Shown piece after piece: positions 15,316 through 24,087 of a DNA stretch of 34,332 bases (positions are counted from its first letter, which is position 1; the number at the start of each line of letters is the position of its first letter). Location: assembly GCA_002482725.1 (NCBI GenBank), contig DLGO01000027.1:27719-62050 (forward strand), read 5' to 3'. The notes beneath the pieces were generated by a model. The model saw only the letters and a list, made by a program, of their open reading frames with translations. It was not told the origin of the DNA and made no database searches. Made by a program: the position numbers and the translations under genes. The DNA is from Bacteroidetes bacterium UBA7692. GTDB lineage: Bacteria; Bacteroidota; Bacteroidia; Chitinophagales; LD1.

Positions 15316-16842
15316 ATGGAAACGAAAAATAAAGTAGAGCCTACTATAATTGTGATTTTTGGTGGCACGGGCGACCTTACCTGGCGCAAGCTGATACCCG
15401 CCTTGTACAACCTGTACCTGGATGGCTGGATATCGGATAAGTTTGCCATGATAGGCCTGGGGCATAGCGCCCGCACGCAGGAGGAATTTCAAACACACCT
15501 GCACACCGGGCTGGATAAGTTTTCGCGCAGGGGCAAATCGAAAAAGAAAGAGTGGGATGAGTTTGCACAAAGCCTGACCTACCTGCGTGGCGAGATAACG
15601 GAGAACTCCACCTACGCTAATATAGAAAAGCACATAACCCAGTTGGAAAAGAAATGGGAAACGCCTGCCAACAGGATCTTCTATATGTCGGTGCCGCCAA
15701 AATACTTCGACACCATTGCATTGAAAATAGGTGAAACAGGCCTTGCCAAAGATAAGGAACGAAGCAGACTGGTAGTAGAGAAGCCATTTGGCCACGACCT
15801 GCAGAGTGCAAAGGACCTGAACAACCTGCTGCACAATATGTTCGACGAAAACCAGATATACCGCATAGACCACTACCTGGGCAAGGAAACAGTGCAGAAT
15901 ATACTGGCATTCCGATTTGCGAATGCCCTCTTCGAACCGCTGTGGAACAGGAACTATATAGACCATGTCCAGATAACCGTGTCGGAACAAATAGGGATAG
16001 AGAACCGAGGCAACTACTACGAAACGGCAGGTGCCCTGCGCGACATGATACAGAACCATATACTGCAGCTGCTGTGCCTTATAGCCATGGAGCCGCCTGT
16101 ATCCTTTGAGGCAGATGAAGTGCGTAACCGAAAGGTAGACGTGCTGAGCGCGCTACGCAAGCTGAAACAGGAAGATATACATAAGCACGCTGTGCGCGGG
16201 CAATATGGCGAGGGTTGGGTAAAAGGAGATAAAGTACAAGCCTACCGTCAAGAAAAGGACGTAGACAAAAACAGCAACAGGGAAACATTTGCTGCTGTGA
16301 AGCTATATATAGATAACTGGCGCTGGCAGGGTGTGCCATTTTACCTGCGTACAGGCAAGCGCATGACAGAGACTGTATCGGTTATCACCATACAGTTCCG
16401 CCCCGTACCGCATCAGTCCTTTCCAAAAGAATCGGCAGGCAACTGGCAGTCGAACAGGCTGGTATTGAATTTGCAGCCGGGTATGAATATCAGTCTGCGC
16501 TTTCAGGCAAAGCGGCCGGGACTGGAGATGCTGCTGCATCCTGTAGATATGCTTTTTGATTACAAGGAGTCATATTCTTCGGGCAGTCCGGAGGCTTACG
16601 AAACCTTGCTGCTGGACATCATGCAAGGCGATTCGACCCTGTTTATGCGGGGCGACCAGGTAGAGGCCGCATGGAATATTCTGATGCCGATCATCAGGAA
16701 CTGGGAAATAAACCCCGCAGTAGATTTCCCCAACTATGCCGCTGGCATGCCGGGACCTGAAGACGCAGAAGCGCTGATAGCAAAAGACGGACATAACTGG
16801 ATGGTAACACCACCCGAAAAAGAAAAAGACAAGGATTGCTAA
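15316..16842 (+). CDS. zwf: Glucose-6-phosphate 1-dehydrogenase
   Basis: 508 residues. FGGTGDLTWRKL near the N-terminus is the nucleotide-binding fingerprint, EKPFGH (155-160) is a conserved substrate/coenzyme segment, and RIDHYLGKE (183-191) is the active-site signature with the catalytic His and substrate-binding Lys. It performs the first step of the oxidative pentose phosphate pathway, glucose 6-phosphate to 6-phosphogluconolactone with NADP reduction. One base separates it from gnd, and its stop overlaps the pgl start by one base (TAATG), showing tight translational coupling. Confidence 0.97.
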   Translation: METKNKVEPTIIVIFGGTGDLTWRKLIPALYNLYLDGWISDKFAMIGLGHSARTQEEFQTHLHTGLDKFSRRGKSKKKEWDEFAQSLTYLRGEITENSTYANIEKHITQLEKKWETPANRIFYMSVPPKYFDTIALKIGETGLAKDKERSRLVVEKPFGHDLQSAKDLNNLLHNMFDENQIYRIDHYLGKETVQNILAFRFANALFEPLWNRNYIDHVQITVSEQIGIENRGNYYETAGALRDMIQNHILQLLCLIAMEPPVSFEADEVRNRKVDVLSALRKLKQEDIHKHAVRGQYGEGWVKGDKVQAYRQEKDVDKNSNRETFAAVKLYIDNWRWQGVPFYLRTGKRMTETVSVITIQFRPVPHQSFPKESAGNWQSNRLVLNLQPGMNISLRFQAKRPGLEMLLHPVDMLFDYKESYSSGSPEAYETLLLDIMQGDSTLFMRGDQVEAAWNILMPIIRNWEINPAVDFPNYAAGMPGPEDAEALIAKDGHNWMVTPPEKEKDKDC

Positions 16843-17588
16843 TGGAGAGCGGAAAAAGAGTACATGTTTTTGAAACACCTGATGCAGTGGCACAGGCAAC
16901 TTGCGATTTTATAGTGCGTCTGGCAGCAGATACCATACGCCTGAACGGCAGGTTTTCTATAGCGCTGTCGGGCGGCAGCACACCTGCTAAATTGTTTGAA
17001 ATGCTGGCTACTGCTGAGTATGCAGAGCAGATACAATGGAGCAGGGTATTTGTGTTTTGGGGCGATGAGCGCTGTGTACCTGCCAACGATAAAAGGAACA
17101 ACGCACATGTAGCAAAGAACTTACTGTTGGATAAAGTAGCTATACCTGCAGAGAATATTTTTGCTGTGCCTGTAGAACCGGAACCGGCTGAGGCAGCATT
17201 ACAGTATGAACAAAAGATAGACGAGTTTTTTGGCAAGAACACAAAGGGTTTCGACTTAATACTATTAGGCTTGGGCGATGATGGGCATACTGCATCTATA
17301 TTCCCCGGCAGCCCTGTAATACACGAGCATGAGAAATGGGTGAAAGAGGCTTATGTTGAAGAGCAGAAAATGTACCGCATCACCTTTACCCCTGTGCTGA
17401 TAAACCAGGCAAGGAATGTACTGTTCCTGGTAACAGGAGCAGGCAAGGCAAGCATAATAAACACAGTGATAACAGGCGAGCAGGAGATAAACAAATACCC
17501 CGCACAAATAGTGAAACCGGAAACGGGAAGGTTGCTATGGTTCCTGGACAAGGCGGCGGCAGCAATGTTGGAAAATGTATCTATATAA
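16842..17588 (+). CDS. pgl: 6-phosphogluconolactonase
   Basis: 248 residues from the ATG at 16842, which shares its A with the zwf stop; a TTG at 16836 is in frame but less likely. SGGSTP (43-48) and the LLGLGDDGHTAS motif near residue 141-152 identify the SOL/DevB-type lactonase, together with VFWGDERCVP. It hydrolyses 6-phosphoglucono-1,5-lactone to 6-phosphogluconate, linking Zwf to Gnd. It is last in the operon. Confidence 0.96.
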   Translation: MESGKRVHVFETPDAVAQATCDFIVRLAADTIRLNGRFSIALSGGSTPAKLFEMLATAEYAEQIQWSRVFVFWGDERCVPANDKRNNAHVAKNLLLDKVAIPAENIFAVPVEPEPAEAALQYEQKIDEFFGKNTKGFDLILLGLGDDGHTASIFPGSPVIHEHEKWVKEAYVEEQKMYRITFTPVLINQARNVLFLVTGAGKASIINTVITGEQEINKYPAQIVKPETGRLLWFLDKAAAAMLENVSI

Positions 17589-17661
17589 TGCCTCTTACAA
17601 GTCATTATAATTTATAAATTAACAAGATAATCAGCCCTGATTCTTAAAAGCTGTTACTTAA

Positions 17662-17679
17662 CAAAACCTATTGGTTTTG
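17662..17679. other. Small hairpin between pgl and the DUF763 gene
   Basis: CAAAACC (17662-17668) pairs with GGTTTTG (17673-17679) around TATT. No T-tract follows, so it could be a weak terminator for pgl or an operator for the next gene, whose start is 28 bp further on. Confidence 0.35.
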
Positions 17680-17707
17680 GATCATGTAAATGCGCTATTT
17701 TCATACT

Positions 17708-18940
17708 ATGCCTAAGTTATATTTTGGTCAAACAGGACATGCGGACCTGCCGTTGCACTACGGGCATGTGCCTTTGTGGCTGGCACAGCGCATGAGCTTG
17801 CTGGGCGGTGCTATTATAGAATCAATACTGCTCGATTACGGCAAAGCAGAGGTGCTGAAGCGCTTGAGCGATCCTTTTTGGTTTCAGGCATTGGGATGTG
17901 TTATGGGCATGGACTGGCACTCTTCGGGTATCACCACATCGGTAATGGGTGCATTGAAAAAGGCGATCAATCCTAAGTCGAAAGAACTGGGAATTTATAT
18001 ATGCGGCGGCAAGGGAAAATACTCTCGGCAGACACCGTCAGAGCTATTGGACATAGCCAGCAAAACAGGGCTGAATGGCGATGAGCTGGTACGCTACAGC
18101 AAGCTAAGCGCCAAGGTAGACAACACGGCCATTCAGGATGGGTTCCAATTGTACCTCCACTCGTTTATTCTTTCAGATACAGGTGAGTGGGCTGTGGTGC
18201 AGCAAGGCATGAATGATGGGGTCGGTATGGCGAGGAGGTACCACTGGCATTCGGAGCAGATGAAGAGCTTTCTGGAAACGCCGCATACTTACATCTATGG
18301 AAAAAACCAAGGCACCATACTGAACCTTACGGACCCGCTGGCAGCAGATGCTAAAAGCAACATACTACAGCTGATAAAGGAAGAGCCCAACAGCCTGATG
18401 CCCGAGATAAAGAAGATAATAATGCCATCGCACCACGATGTGCGCGCAGAGAATGTAAACCTGAAGCGGCTTGGCTCCATGCTTGCCCTGGCGCACCAAA
18501 AGGAACTGAGGGATTTTGAATCATTGCTCTTATTGGAAGGATTGGGCCCGAGGACTATACAATCGCTGTGCCTGGTGAGCGAGGTGATACATGGCGCACC
18601 ATCCAGGTTCAGCGACCCGGCCAGGTTCTCTTTCGCACATGGCGGCAAAGACGGACACCCGTTTCCCGTTCCGGTAAACACATACGATGAAACCATCAGC
18701 ACACTACGGGAATCGCTGGAGAAAGCGAAGGTGGGCCATAGTGAAAAGCAGCTGGCGATAAAGAACCTGTCCAAAGTATCGGAGATGATGGAGAGCAACT
18801 TTACCCCGAATGCTGACTTCGATAAGGTGATAGAAAAAGAGCGGAACGAGTCGTATAAGTATGGAGGAAGAACAGTTTTTGGCAAGGCAAAGCCACCAAA
18901 GAAAATAATTACCAATAACCAGCTGGACCTGTTCAGCTGA
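17708..18940 (+). CDS. DUF763-family protein, possible nucleic-acid-processing enzyme
   Basis: 410 residues from the ATG at 17708 (MPKLYFGQTGHADLPLHYGH), the usual beginning of DUF763 proteins; an ATG at 17690 adds six residues. Recognisable segments are LPLHYGHVPLWLAQRM, CVMGMDWHSSGITTSVMGAL, QDGFQLYLHSFI and GEWAVVQQGMND. Towards the C-terminus, LLEGLGPRTIQSLCLVSEVI resembles a helix-hairpin-helix, a non-specific DNA-binding element. The family occurs in archaea and scattered bacteria with no established function. The endonuclease V start lies 5 or 53 bp downstream, which suggests joint expression and a DNA-repair role (inference). Confidence 0.82.
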   Translation: MPKLYFGQTGHADLPLHYGHVPLWLAQRMSLLGGAIIESILLDYGKAEVLKRLSDPFWFQALGCVMGMDWHSSGITTSVMGALKKAINPKSKELGIYICGGKGKYSRQTPSELLDIASKTGLNGDELVRYSKLSAKVDNTAIQDGFQLYLHSFILSDTGEWAVVQQGMNDGVGMARRYHWHSEQMKSFLETPHTYIYGKNQGTILNLTDPLAADAKSNILQLIKEEPNSLMPEIKKIIMPSHHDVRAENVNLKRLGSMLALAHQKELRDFESLLLLEGLGPRTIQSLCLVSEVIHGAPSRFSDPARFSFAHGGKDGHPFPVPVNTYDETISTLRESLEKAKVGHSEKQLAIKNLSKVSEMMESNFTPNADFDKVIEKERNESYKYGGRTVFGKAKPPKKIITNNQLDLFS

Positions 18941-18993
18941 TAACCATGGGCGAGGCACCCTATTTGCAACAATCCTGTACAAACCGGCTACCG

Positions 18994-19680
18994 ATGATAA
19001 ACTACGACAACTTAAAAATACCCGAAGCCACTGCGCTGCAAAGAGAGCTGCGCAATAAGGTAATCATACAGGATAAAACCGTTGAAATACATACTATTGG
19101 CGGAGCCGATATTTCGTTGAACATGTTCAGCAAAACGATATATGCCGGTATTGTGGTTTTATCCTTTCCTGAGCTGAAGCCGATAGCATATTCACTGGTA
19201 AAGTCGGAGACGTACTTCCCCTATGTGGCAGGCTACCTTGCCTTTCGAGAAGTACCTGCACTGGTGCAGGTATGGGAGCAGATGCACAGCAAGCCCGACA
19301 TACTGGTAGTGGATGGTCATGGCATAGCGCATCCGCGCAGGTTGGGGATAGCAGCGCACTTTGGCGCGCTGACAGGTCAGCCAAGTATGGGCTGCGCAAA
19401 GAAAATACTGTTCGGCAAATACGAAGAGCCGGGAATGGAAAGAGGTGCATACAGTACCATATATGATAAGGGCGAAGAGATAGGATATGTATTGCGCAGC
19501 AAGGCCAAGGTGAAGCCTGTGTATGTGTCGCCTGGCCACCTTATGAGCCTTGCAGATAGTTTGCAGCTGATGCAGCAATGCCTTGGAAATTATCGCATAC
19601 CGGAACCAACAAGGCTGGCGCATGAGTTGGTAAATAAGTTTCGGCTTGGGGAATTGCAAGAAGGATATTTTGACCTGTGA
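18994..19680 (+). CDS. nfi: Endonuclease V (deoxyinosine 3'-endonuclease)
   Basis: 228 residues from the ATG at 18994, matching the length of known enzymes (about 223-225); an ATG at 18946 adds 16 atypical residues but would sit 5 bp after the DUF763 gene. The metal-binding acidic residues are in place: GGADIS (Asp39), AGYLAFRE and VVDGHGIAHPRRLG. SPGHLMSLADS and YRIPEPTRLAHE complete the family pattern. The enzyme cuts the second phosphodiester 3' of deoxyinosine, arising from adenine deamination, to start repair. It is convergent with the membrane protein gene, 24 bp apart. Confidence 0.93.
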   Translation: MINYDNLKIPEATALQRELRNKVIIQDKTVEIHTIGGADISLNMFSKTIYAGIVVLSFPELKPIAYSLVKSETYFPYVAGYLAFREVPALVQVWEQMHSKPDILVVDGHGIAHPRRLGIAAHFGALTGQPSMGCAKKILFGKYEEPGMERGAYSTIYDKGEEIGYVLRSKAKVKPVYVSPGHLMSLADSLQLMQQCLGNYRIPEPTRLAHELVNKFRLGELQEGYFDL

Positions 19681-19704
19681 CAACAGTTGTTTAATTCCAT
19701 ATTC

Positions 19705-20298
19705 TTATTTCCATATCTTGAATTTCAGCTTGAACTTTTTGTGCTGGATCAGCTCTCTCCAATCAATAAAGAGCAATGCGCAGATAAGCAGTATACCCAG
19801 CACCAGGCCGGTCATAGATTTCCAATCTACCATACCCTCAAATAGCTTGGTGGTATTGGCCACAGCATATTCACCCATAAATACTGCAATAGAATCGCTG
19901 ATAAACTTACCGACTATAAATGCCGGTATAATCTGGATGGGCTTCATCTTGGCCATGCCACCTGCTATGAAAAGCGGTGTTGTAGGCAATGGCAACAGGG
20001 AATACAGCAAAATTCCTGCATGACTCTTCCAGCCACCCTGCTTCATTTTCTCGCCGAGGAATTCTACATCCTCATTCTTCGTACGGTTGAATATCTTATT
20101 GGAAATTTTAGGGACGTACAATGTAAGTATGTACCTGCCAAGCACTGAGCCTGCGACACCAATACCCACTACTGCCCATATATTCAGCTTAAATACAATC
20201 TGCAACAGCACCATAACAGTAAAGGCAGGTGGCAATGGAAATGGCACTATATCCACCGCCATAGAGCATATAAAAACCAAAAAATACTGCCACCACAT
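19705..20298 (-). CDS. VTT/DedA-like inner-membrane protein
   Basis: About 197 residues from the ATG at 20298 (MWWQYFLVF); a start at 20373 would place a leader hairpin inside the gene. Four to five hydrophobic segments are visible. ILLYSLLPLPTTPLFIAGGM resembles the re-entrant P-x-P-x-E/T region of VTT (SNARE-associated/DedA) proteins, and VGKFISDSIAVFMGEY follows as in that family. DedA proteins are implicated in lipid scrambling and membrane homeostasis. The match is partial, so the family call is moderate. It is transcribed alone. Confidence 0.65.
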   Translation of the reverse strand: MWWQYFLVFICSMAVDIVPFPLPPAFTVMVLLQIVFKLNIWAVVGIGVAGSVLGRYILTLYVPKISNKIFNRTKNEDVEFLGEKMKQGGWKSHAGILLYSLLPLPTTPLFIAGGMAKMKPIQIIPAFIVGKFISDSIAVFMGEYAVANTTKLFEGMVDWKSMTGLVLGILLICALLFIDWRELIQHKKFKLKFKIWK

Positions 20299-20333
20299 AG
20301 TGCGTAATTTAAAACCGTTCTTTAGTAAAATAC

Positions 20334-20365
20334 AAAAGCACGTAAGAAAGATCAAACGTGCTTTT
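20334..20365. promoter_or_regulatory. Hairpin in the leader of the DedA-like gene
   Basis: AAAAGCACGT (20334-20343) pairs perfectly with ACGTGCTTTT (20356-20365), 12-base loop. On the minus strand it is 36 bp upstream of the start and followed by GTATTTT, so it could be an attenuator-like structure. Confidence 0.4.
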
Positions 20366-20661
20366 GCTTTCACTAATCTTTAATAATTGCTTATCGCGGA
20401 CTAGTGGGTGGACCGTCATTATTTGCGTTCGTATTCATAACTCAAATATTTAGGTTAACAATGAATATATGTTTAAAAGACTGTGCCTCCATCAACCCGC
20501 CGTTTAAAGATACTATAAGGTTAGCTCTTATGACCTTAATTGTAGCATACATGAGGCTTCAATTCCCCAATATGGTTAAATCACTTACACATTTTGCTAT
20601 TAGGATATGTCAAATGGATTAATGGATTGGATTGGCACCAAACTTGAATTATTCCATCATT
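20366..20661. other. Gene-free stretch before the small conserved gene
   Basis: About 300 bp of AT-rich sequence. A 72-codon open frame (20404-20622) has no recognisable motif or initiation signal. I see no clear repeat, terminator or promoter. Confidence 0.4.
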
Positions 20662-20892
20662 ATGATACTACAACTGAATCCCGCAATAATGGTAGAAACC
20701 CCACTGGGCAGAGGGGAAGCAATATTTGTAATCGACTACGGTATGCACCAGAACACCTGTTGGGTAGTAGCCCTGCAGAAAGATGGCATCATCAAGCACT
20801 TCGATTGCAACGATGTGATACTTTCTACAAACTATACCTATCGCCTTAATATGGATAAGAAAACCTTACCTGATTCTAATATAAAACCTTAG
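20662..20892 (+). CDS. Small conserved hypothetical protein
   Basis: 76 residues from the ATG at 20662 (MILQLNPAIMVETPLG). The pattern LNPAIMVETPLGRGEAIFVI, then DYGMHQNTCWVV and KHFDCNDVILSTNYTYRLN matches a short protein I recall as frequent in Bacteroidota genomes, where an N-terminal LxPxIxVxTPxGxGxA strand pair suggests a small beta-barrel. No function is known to me. It ends two bases before the next gene, so the two are probably one unit. Confidence 0.65.
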   Translation: MILQLNPAIMVETPLGRGEAIFVIDYGMHQNTCWVVALQKDGIIKHFDCNDVILSTNYTYRLNMDKKTLPDSNIKP

Positions 20893-20894
20893 CG

Positions 20895-21317
20895 ATGATA
20901 AAAGCGCTACCTGTAATACTTCTAATATTGGCGATATGCACCAATGGCTGTAAGGCAAAAAAGAGTTTAGCAAAAACTCCTGAGCCTGCTATTATTACAA
21001 AGGTAGAGCCTGTGATAGAAGCACCGAAGGTAGAGATAAAACCAGCACCTAAAACTGAACCACCTGTGGGTGTCAGCTTCTCACCAAATCCTGTGAAGGA
21101 AACTGTCATGCTTTCTTTTCACTCCTCTAACGCAGCAAAGGGTTTGGTGAAAATTTTTGACCTGCTGGGCAATGAAGTACACAACTCAATAATGGACGTA
21201 CGGGAAGGCATGAACTCCATAGGAGTATCAATGGAGAAGCTAAAGAGCGGCATCTATGTTATAGAGGCTTATTCCGGCAGCAAAAAGCTGGGGATCAAAA
21301 GGATTACCAAGGAATAA
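20895..21317 (+). CDS. Lipobox plus type IX secretion sorting domain, minimal protein
   Basis: 140 residues. A signal with lipobox-like CTNGC (Cys at about 19) is followed by a Lys/Pro/Glu-rich spacer of about 40 residues. The C-terminal 80 residues are a type A sorting domain: FSPNPVKETVMLSFHSS, VKIFDLLGNEVHN, LKSGIYVIEAYSG and the basic end KKLGIKRITKE. That domain normally sits behind a large cargo and is cleaved on export by the type IX system. Here there is almost no cargo. It may be a fusion remnant, an adhesin stub, or a structural protein that reuses the fold. Confidence 0.8.
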   Translation: MIKALPVILLILAICTNGCKAKKSLAKTPEPAIITKVEPVIEAPKVEIKPAPKTEPPVGVSFSPNPVKETVMLSFHSSNAAKGLVKIFDLLGNEVHNSIMDVREGMNSIGVSMEKLKSGIYVIEAYSGSKKLGIKRITKE

Positions 21318-21383
21318 TGTTAATGCATGTATACTAATTGGGGGATGGTACGGTTGTTGCGCTCTAACCCTAAAACATGAGTT

Positions 21384-21596
21384 ATGGAAACGAACAAAAA
21401 GCAACCATCAGAAACACAACAGGAACCACAGATACTGGAAGGGCAATTAGGGCTTGGTAAGCTTGACCAAAAACCACAGCCTTCAAATCCTGAAAATGGT
21501 ACTAAGGCCGAAGCGTCAAATAATCCTGCAGAGCAAGATTCAACTGATGATATAACTGCAGAATGGCAGGATCCCGAAACCCAAATAATGGGATAA
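21384..21596 (+). CDS. Small disordered hydrophilic protein
   Basis: 70 residues, rich in Gln, Pro, Glu, Asn and Ser, with no Cys and almost no aromatic residues except one Trp (AEWQDPETQ). LEGQLGLGKLDQKPQP is the only mildly hydrophobic part. It is expected to be unfolded. ATG and stop are well placed and a strong terminator follows 20 bp after. It is similar in composition to the convergent gene at 21671. No family recognised. Confidence 0.55.
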   Translation: METNKKQPSETQQEPQILEGQLGLGKLDQKPQPSNPENGTKAEASNNPAEQDSTDDITAEWQDPETQIMG

Positions 21597-21615
21597 TATT
21601 GATAGAATAATACAA

Positions 21616-21650
21616 ACAGAAAAGGCGCTCAAATTGAGCGCCTTTTCTGT
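21616..21650. terminator. Bidirectional terminator between convergent small genes
   Basis: A near-perfect 17-bp palindrome, arms ACAGAAAAGGCGCTCAA and its complement around a single central A. A-tract on the left and T-tract on the right let it terminate both strands. Confidence 0.85.
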
Positions 21651-21670
21651 TCTGTCTGCTTGATATTTAT

Positions 21671-22033
21671 CTATAATGGCTTATTGCGGTCTTGTGCTGT
21701 TTCATCCTGATTATCATCAAGGTTTTCCAGTTCTGCAATCTCATTAGGGTCTTCACCTATAGGAGCGCGCCTTTCCGGGTCGCTTTCCCTGGCAGTTTCT
21801 ATATCCTGCTCAAAGGTTTGGCTTTGCTTATTGGTAATGGCCTGATCTCTGTTTGTAACTGCATCCGGCTGGGTTTCGTCAGTATATTGGTCTATATCAG
21901 GCTGCTCACCCGGCAATTGCTTGCTTTGAGGCTCTTCAGGCTTATAGTCCTGTTCCTGCAGCTTGCGCTCTTGTTCAGGTTTATTTTGTTTTTGGTTTGG
22001 AGTATTTGGCTGCTTATTCTGTACGTTTTTCAT
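21671..22033 (-). CDS. Disordered Gln/Pro/Glu-rich small protein
   Basis: 120 residues from the ATG at 22033 (MKNVQNKQPNTPNQKQNKPE). There are no Cys or Trp residues and hardly any hydrophobic cluster. The N-terminal half is Lys/Gln/Pro-rich; the C-terminal half is acidic (GEDPNEIAELENLDDNQDE). ESDPERRAPIGEDPNE is reminiscent of short conserved segments in Bacteroidota stress-type proteins, but I cannot name a family. The composition is hydrophilin-like. It faces the 70-residue protein across a shared terminator. Confidence 0.55.
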   Translation of the reverse strand: MKNVQNKQPNTPNQKQNKPEQERKLQEQDYKPEEPQSKQLPGEQPDIDQYTDETQPDAVTNRDQAITNKQSQTFEQDIETARESDPERRAPIGEDPNEIAELENLDDNQDETAQDRNKPL

Positions 22034-22195
22034 TGTGTAAGATTTAAAAGTCAAAAAATACAGGAAGGCTAACTTCCTGTATAACTACCACTATAATGGT
22101 GCCAAAAGAAATGCTGCTGTAGATTTGAATAGGTTGGAACTTGTTACACAATAAGGGGTTATAGAGCCTCAAACTTTGTAGACCTAAAGCAACGC

Positions 22196-24079
22196 TTACT
22201 CCGACCCTTGCTCATATATTTTCCTGATTGCCTTATCCAGGTTTACCACCTTGCCTATTACCGGCTCCCATAGGTCTCCCTTGCTGTCTAGTCGCTTCAG
22301 GGTATTCTTAATGGTAAATTTAGATACATCCAACTTGCTGTTCACTTCGCTCCACTCCAAAGGGGTAGATACAGTAGCGCCTGGCTTTGGCCTCACCGAA
22401 TACGGAGCCGCAAGTGTCTGAGCCCTGCGGTTCTGCAAAAAGTCCAGATACACTTTCTTCTTCCGCTTAGCAGGCATGCGAAGTATACTGGTGGTCTTGG
22501 GCAATATTTCATTTATCTGAGTCGCTATGGATTGAGCAAAAGTTTTAGCTATCTCATAGTCATACCTAGCTGCCAAGGGAATGTATATATGCAAGCCTGT
22601 AGAGCCCGATGTTTTACAATAGCTCTCTATTTCCAGGGAGTCCAGCAACTTCCTTGTTTCCAATGCGGCCTTCACCACTTCGGTAAATGCTATATCCTCA
22701 GGGTCCAGGTCTATGACTACCCAGTCCGGGTTTTCAGGTGTTTGTATGCGCGAGTTCCATGGGTGTATTTCTATACATCCCAGGTTAGCCATATACAGCA
22801 GTGTTTCCTTATCGTTGCATATCAGGTAGTCCAGGTGTTCATTGTTCGATTCAGAGAATACCTTCTCTGTATGAAGCCACTCCGGCACCTTGTCTGTATC
22901 CATATCTTTCTGGTAAAATCCTGCATCCAATATTCCATTGGGAAAACGGTGTAGCGACTGCGGCCTGTCTTTCAGGTAGGGTAAAATAACGTCTGCTACC
23001 GAAGCATAATAGTTCACTAAATCACCCTTTGTAATCTTGTCATCCGGCCAATAGAGCTTGTTCTGATTGGTAAGCTTTAATATCGTTTTACCCACCTTCA
23101 TTTCATAGTCAGATTCTTTACTTGTGCCATCGGCTACTGCTTTTGTGCCCTTGGTTTTCTTTTCCATATCAAAAGGTATTTCACGTTTCACTTCTTTTGC
23201 TTTCTTATCCTTTCTCAACCCCAGAAAAACGGGGTGCCGCATACTGCCATCCTTTGTCCATTCAGTAAACTTAACCTGGCACACCAGCTGTGGTTTAATC
23301 CATTGTACAGTGGCACTCAGCGGTATCTTTTGCTTGAACGGTGATTTGTCTATGAACAAAGGCTGAAACTTCTTATACAGTTCTGCCAAAGTCTTCTGGT
23401 CGAAGCCCGTTCCGCAATTACCGATATATTGCAGCTCAGCACCATCATACACAGCCAGTAGCAACGCTCCAAAATGATTGCGCTGGCCCTTGGGCTGTGT
23501 TATTCCTACAATGATGGCCTCCTGCTCTTTGCTAATTTTAATCTTCTTCCACTCCGAGCTGCGCTTATCTATCCTGTATGGGCTATGCGCATCTTTGGCT
23601 ATTATCCCCTCCAGCCCGTTTTTCTCTGCACTTGCAAAAAAGCTGATTCCCTTCTCTTCTATATGGTCAGAGTAAATTACATTATGCAGCTTTTCCTTTT
23701 TCAGTAACAGCTGCAGCAGTTGCTTACGTTCAATGAGTGGTAGTGCTGTCAGGTCATTGCCATCCAGGTTCAGGATATCAAATACATAATATTTCAGCTC
23801 GCCTGCTTTTGTGTTCTGGTAGTTCTGCAATAGCTGAAAGCGCGATACTCCTTTGTCATCTTCCACCACTACTTCTCCATCCAACAGGCATTGGTGCGAC
23901 ATAGTTTCCAGGTTCTGAACAGCATCCGGAAAATCCTTATTGAAGGAAAGTAAATTCCTGCTATATAGTTCTGTATTTCCCTGCCCATCACAGGCAGCCA
24001 ACGCCCTATACCCATCGTACTTTATTTCGAATATCCAATCCTTATCATCAAAGGCACCTTCACTCAGAGTTGCCAGCAT
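22196..24079 (-). CDS. ligD: LigD, ligase and polymerase domains (downstream part of a frameshifted ligD)
   Basis: 627 residues from the ATG at 24079, but the frame is open upstream through KPQLVK, giving the usual KPMLATL beginning of the ligase domain. The adenylation motif is EIKYDGYRAL with nucleophile Lys20. The OB-fold segment includes GALLLAVYDGAELQYIGNCG. The primase-like polymerase follows: LYWPDDKITKGDLVNYY, NLGCIEIHPWNSR, the catalytic DLDP in VVIDLDPED, and TSGSTGLHIYIPL. It seals and fills DNA ends in bacterial end joining, usually with Ku, which is not in this window. It is separated from the phosphoesterase part by 8 bp and one frame; see the A10 site. Confidence 0.93.
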   Translation of the reverse strand: MLATLSEGAFDDKDWIFEIKYDGYRALAACDGQGNTELYSRNLLSFNKDFPDAVQNLETMSHQCLLDGEVVVEDDKGVSRFQLLQNYQNTKAGELKYYVFDILNLDGNDLTALPLIERKQLLQLLLKKEKLHNVIYSDHIEEKGISFFASAEKNGLEGIIAKDAHSPYRIDKRSSEWKKIKISKEQEAIIVGITQPKGQRNHFGALLLAVYDGAELQYIGNCGTGFDQKTLAELYKKFQPLFIDKSPFKQKIPLSATVQWIKPQLVCQVKFTEWTKDGSMRHPVFLGLRKDKKAKEVKREIPFDMEKKTKGTKAVADGTSKESDYEMKVGKTILKLTNQNKLYWPDDKITKGDLVNYYASVADVILPYLKDRPQSLHRFPNGILDAGFYQKDMDTDKVPEWLHTEKVFSESNNEHLDYLICNDKETLLYMANLGCIEIHPWNSRIQTPENPDWVVIDLDPEDIAFTEVVKAALETRKLLDSLEIESYCKTSGSTGLHIYIPLAARYDYEIAKTFAQSIATQINEILPKTTSILRMPAKRKKKVYLDFLQNRRAQTLAAPYSVRPKPGATVSTPLEWSEVNSKLDVSKFTIKNTLKRLDSKGDLWEPVIGKVVNLDKAIRKIYEQGSE

Positions 24080-24087
24080 TGGTTTTA

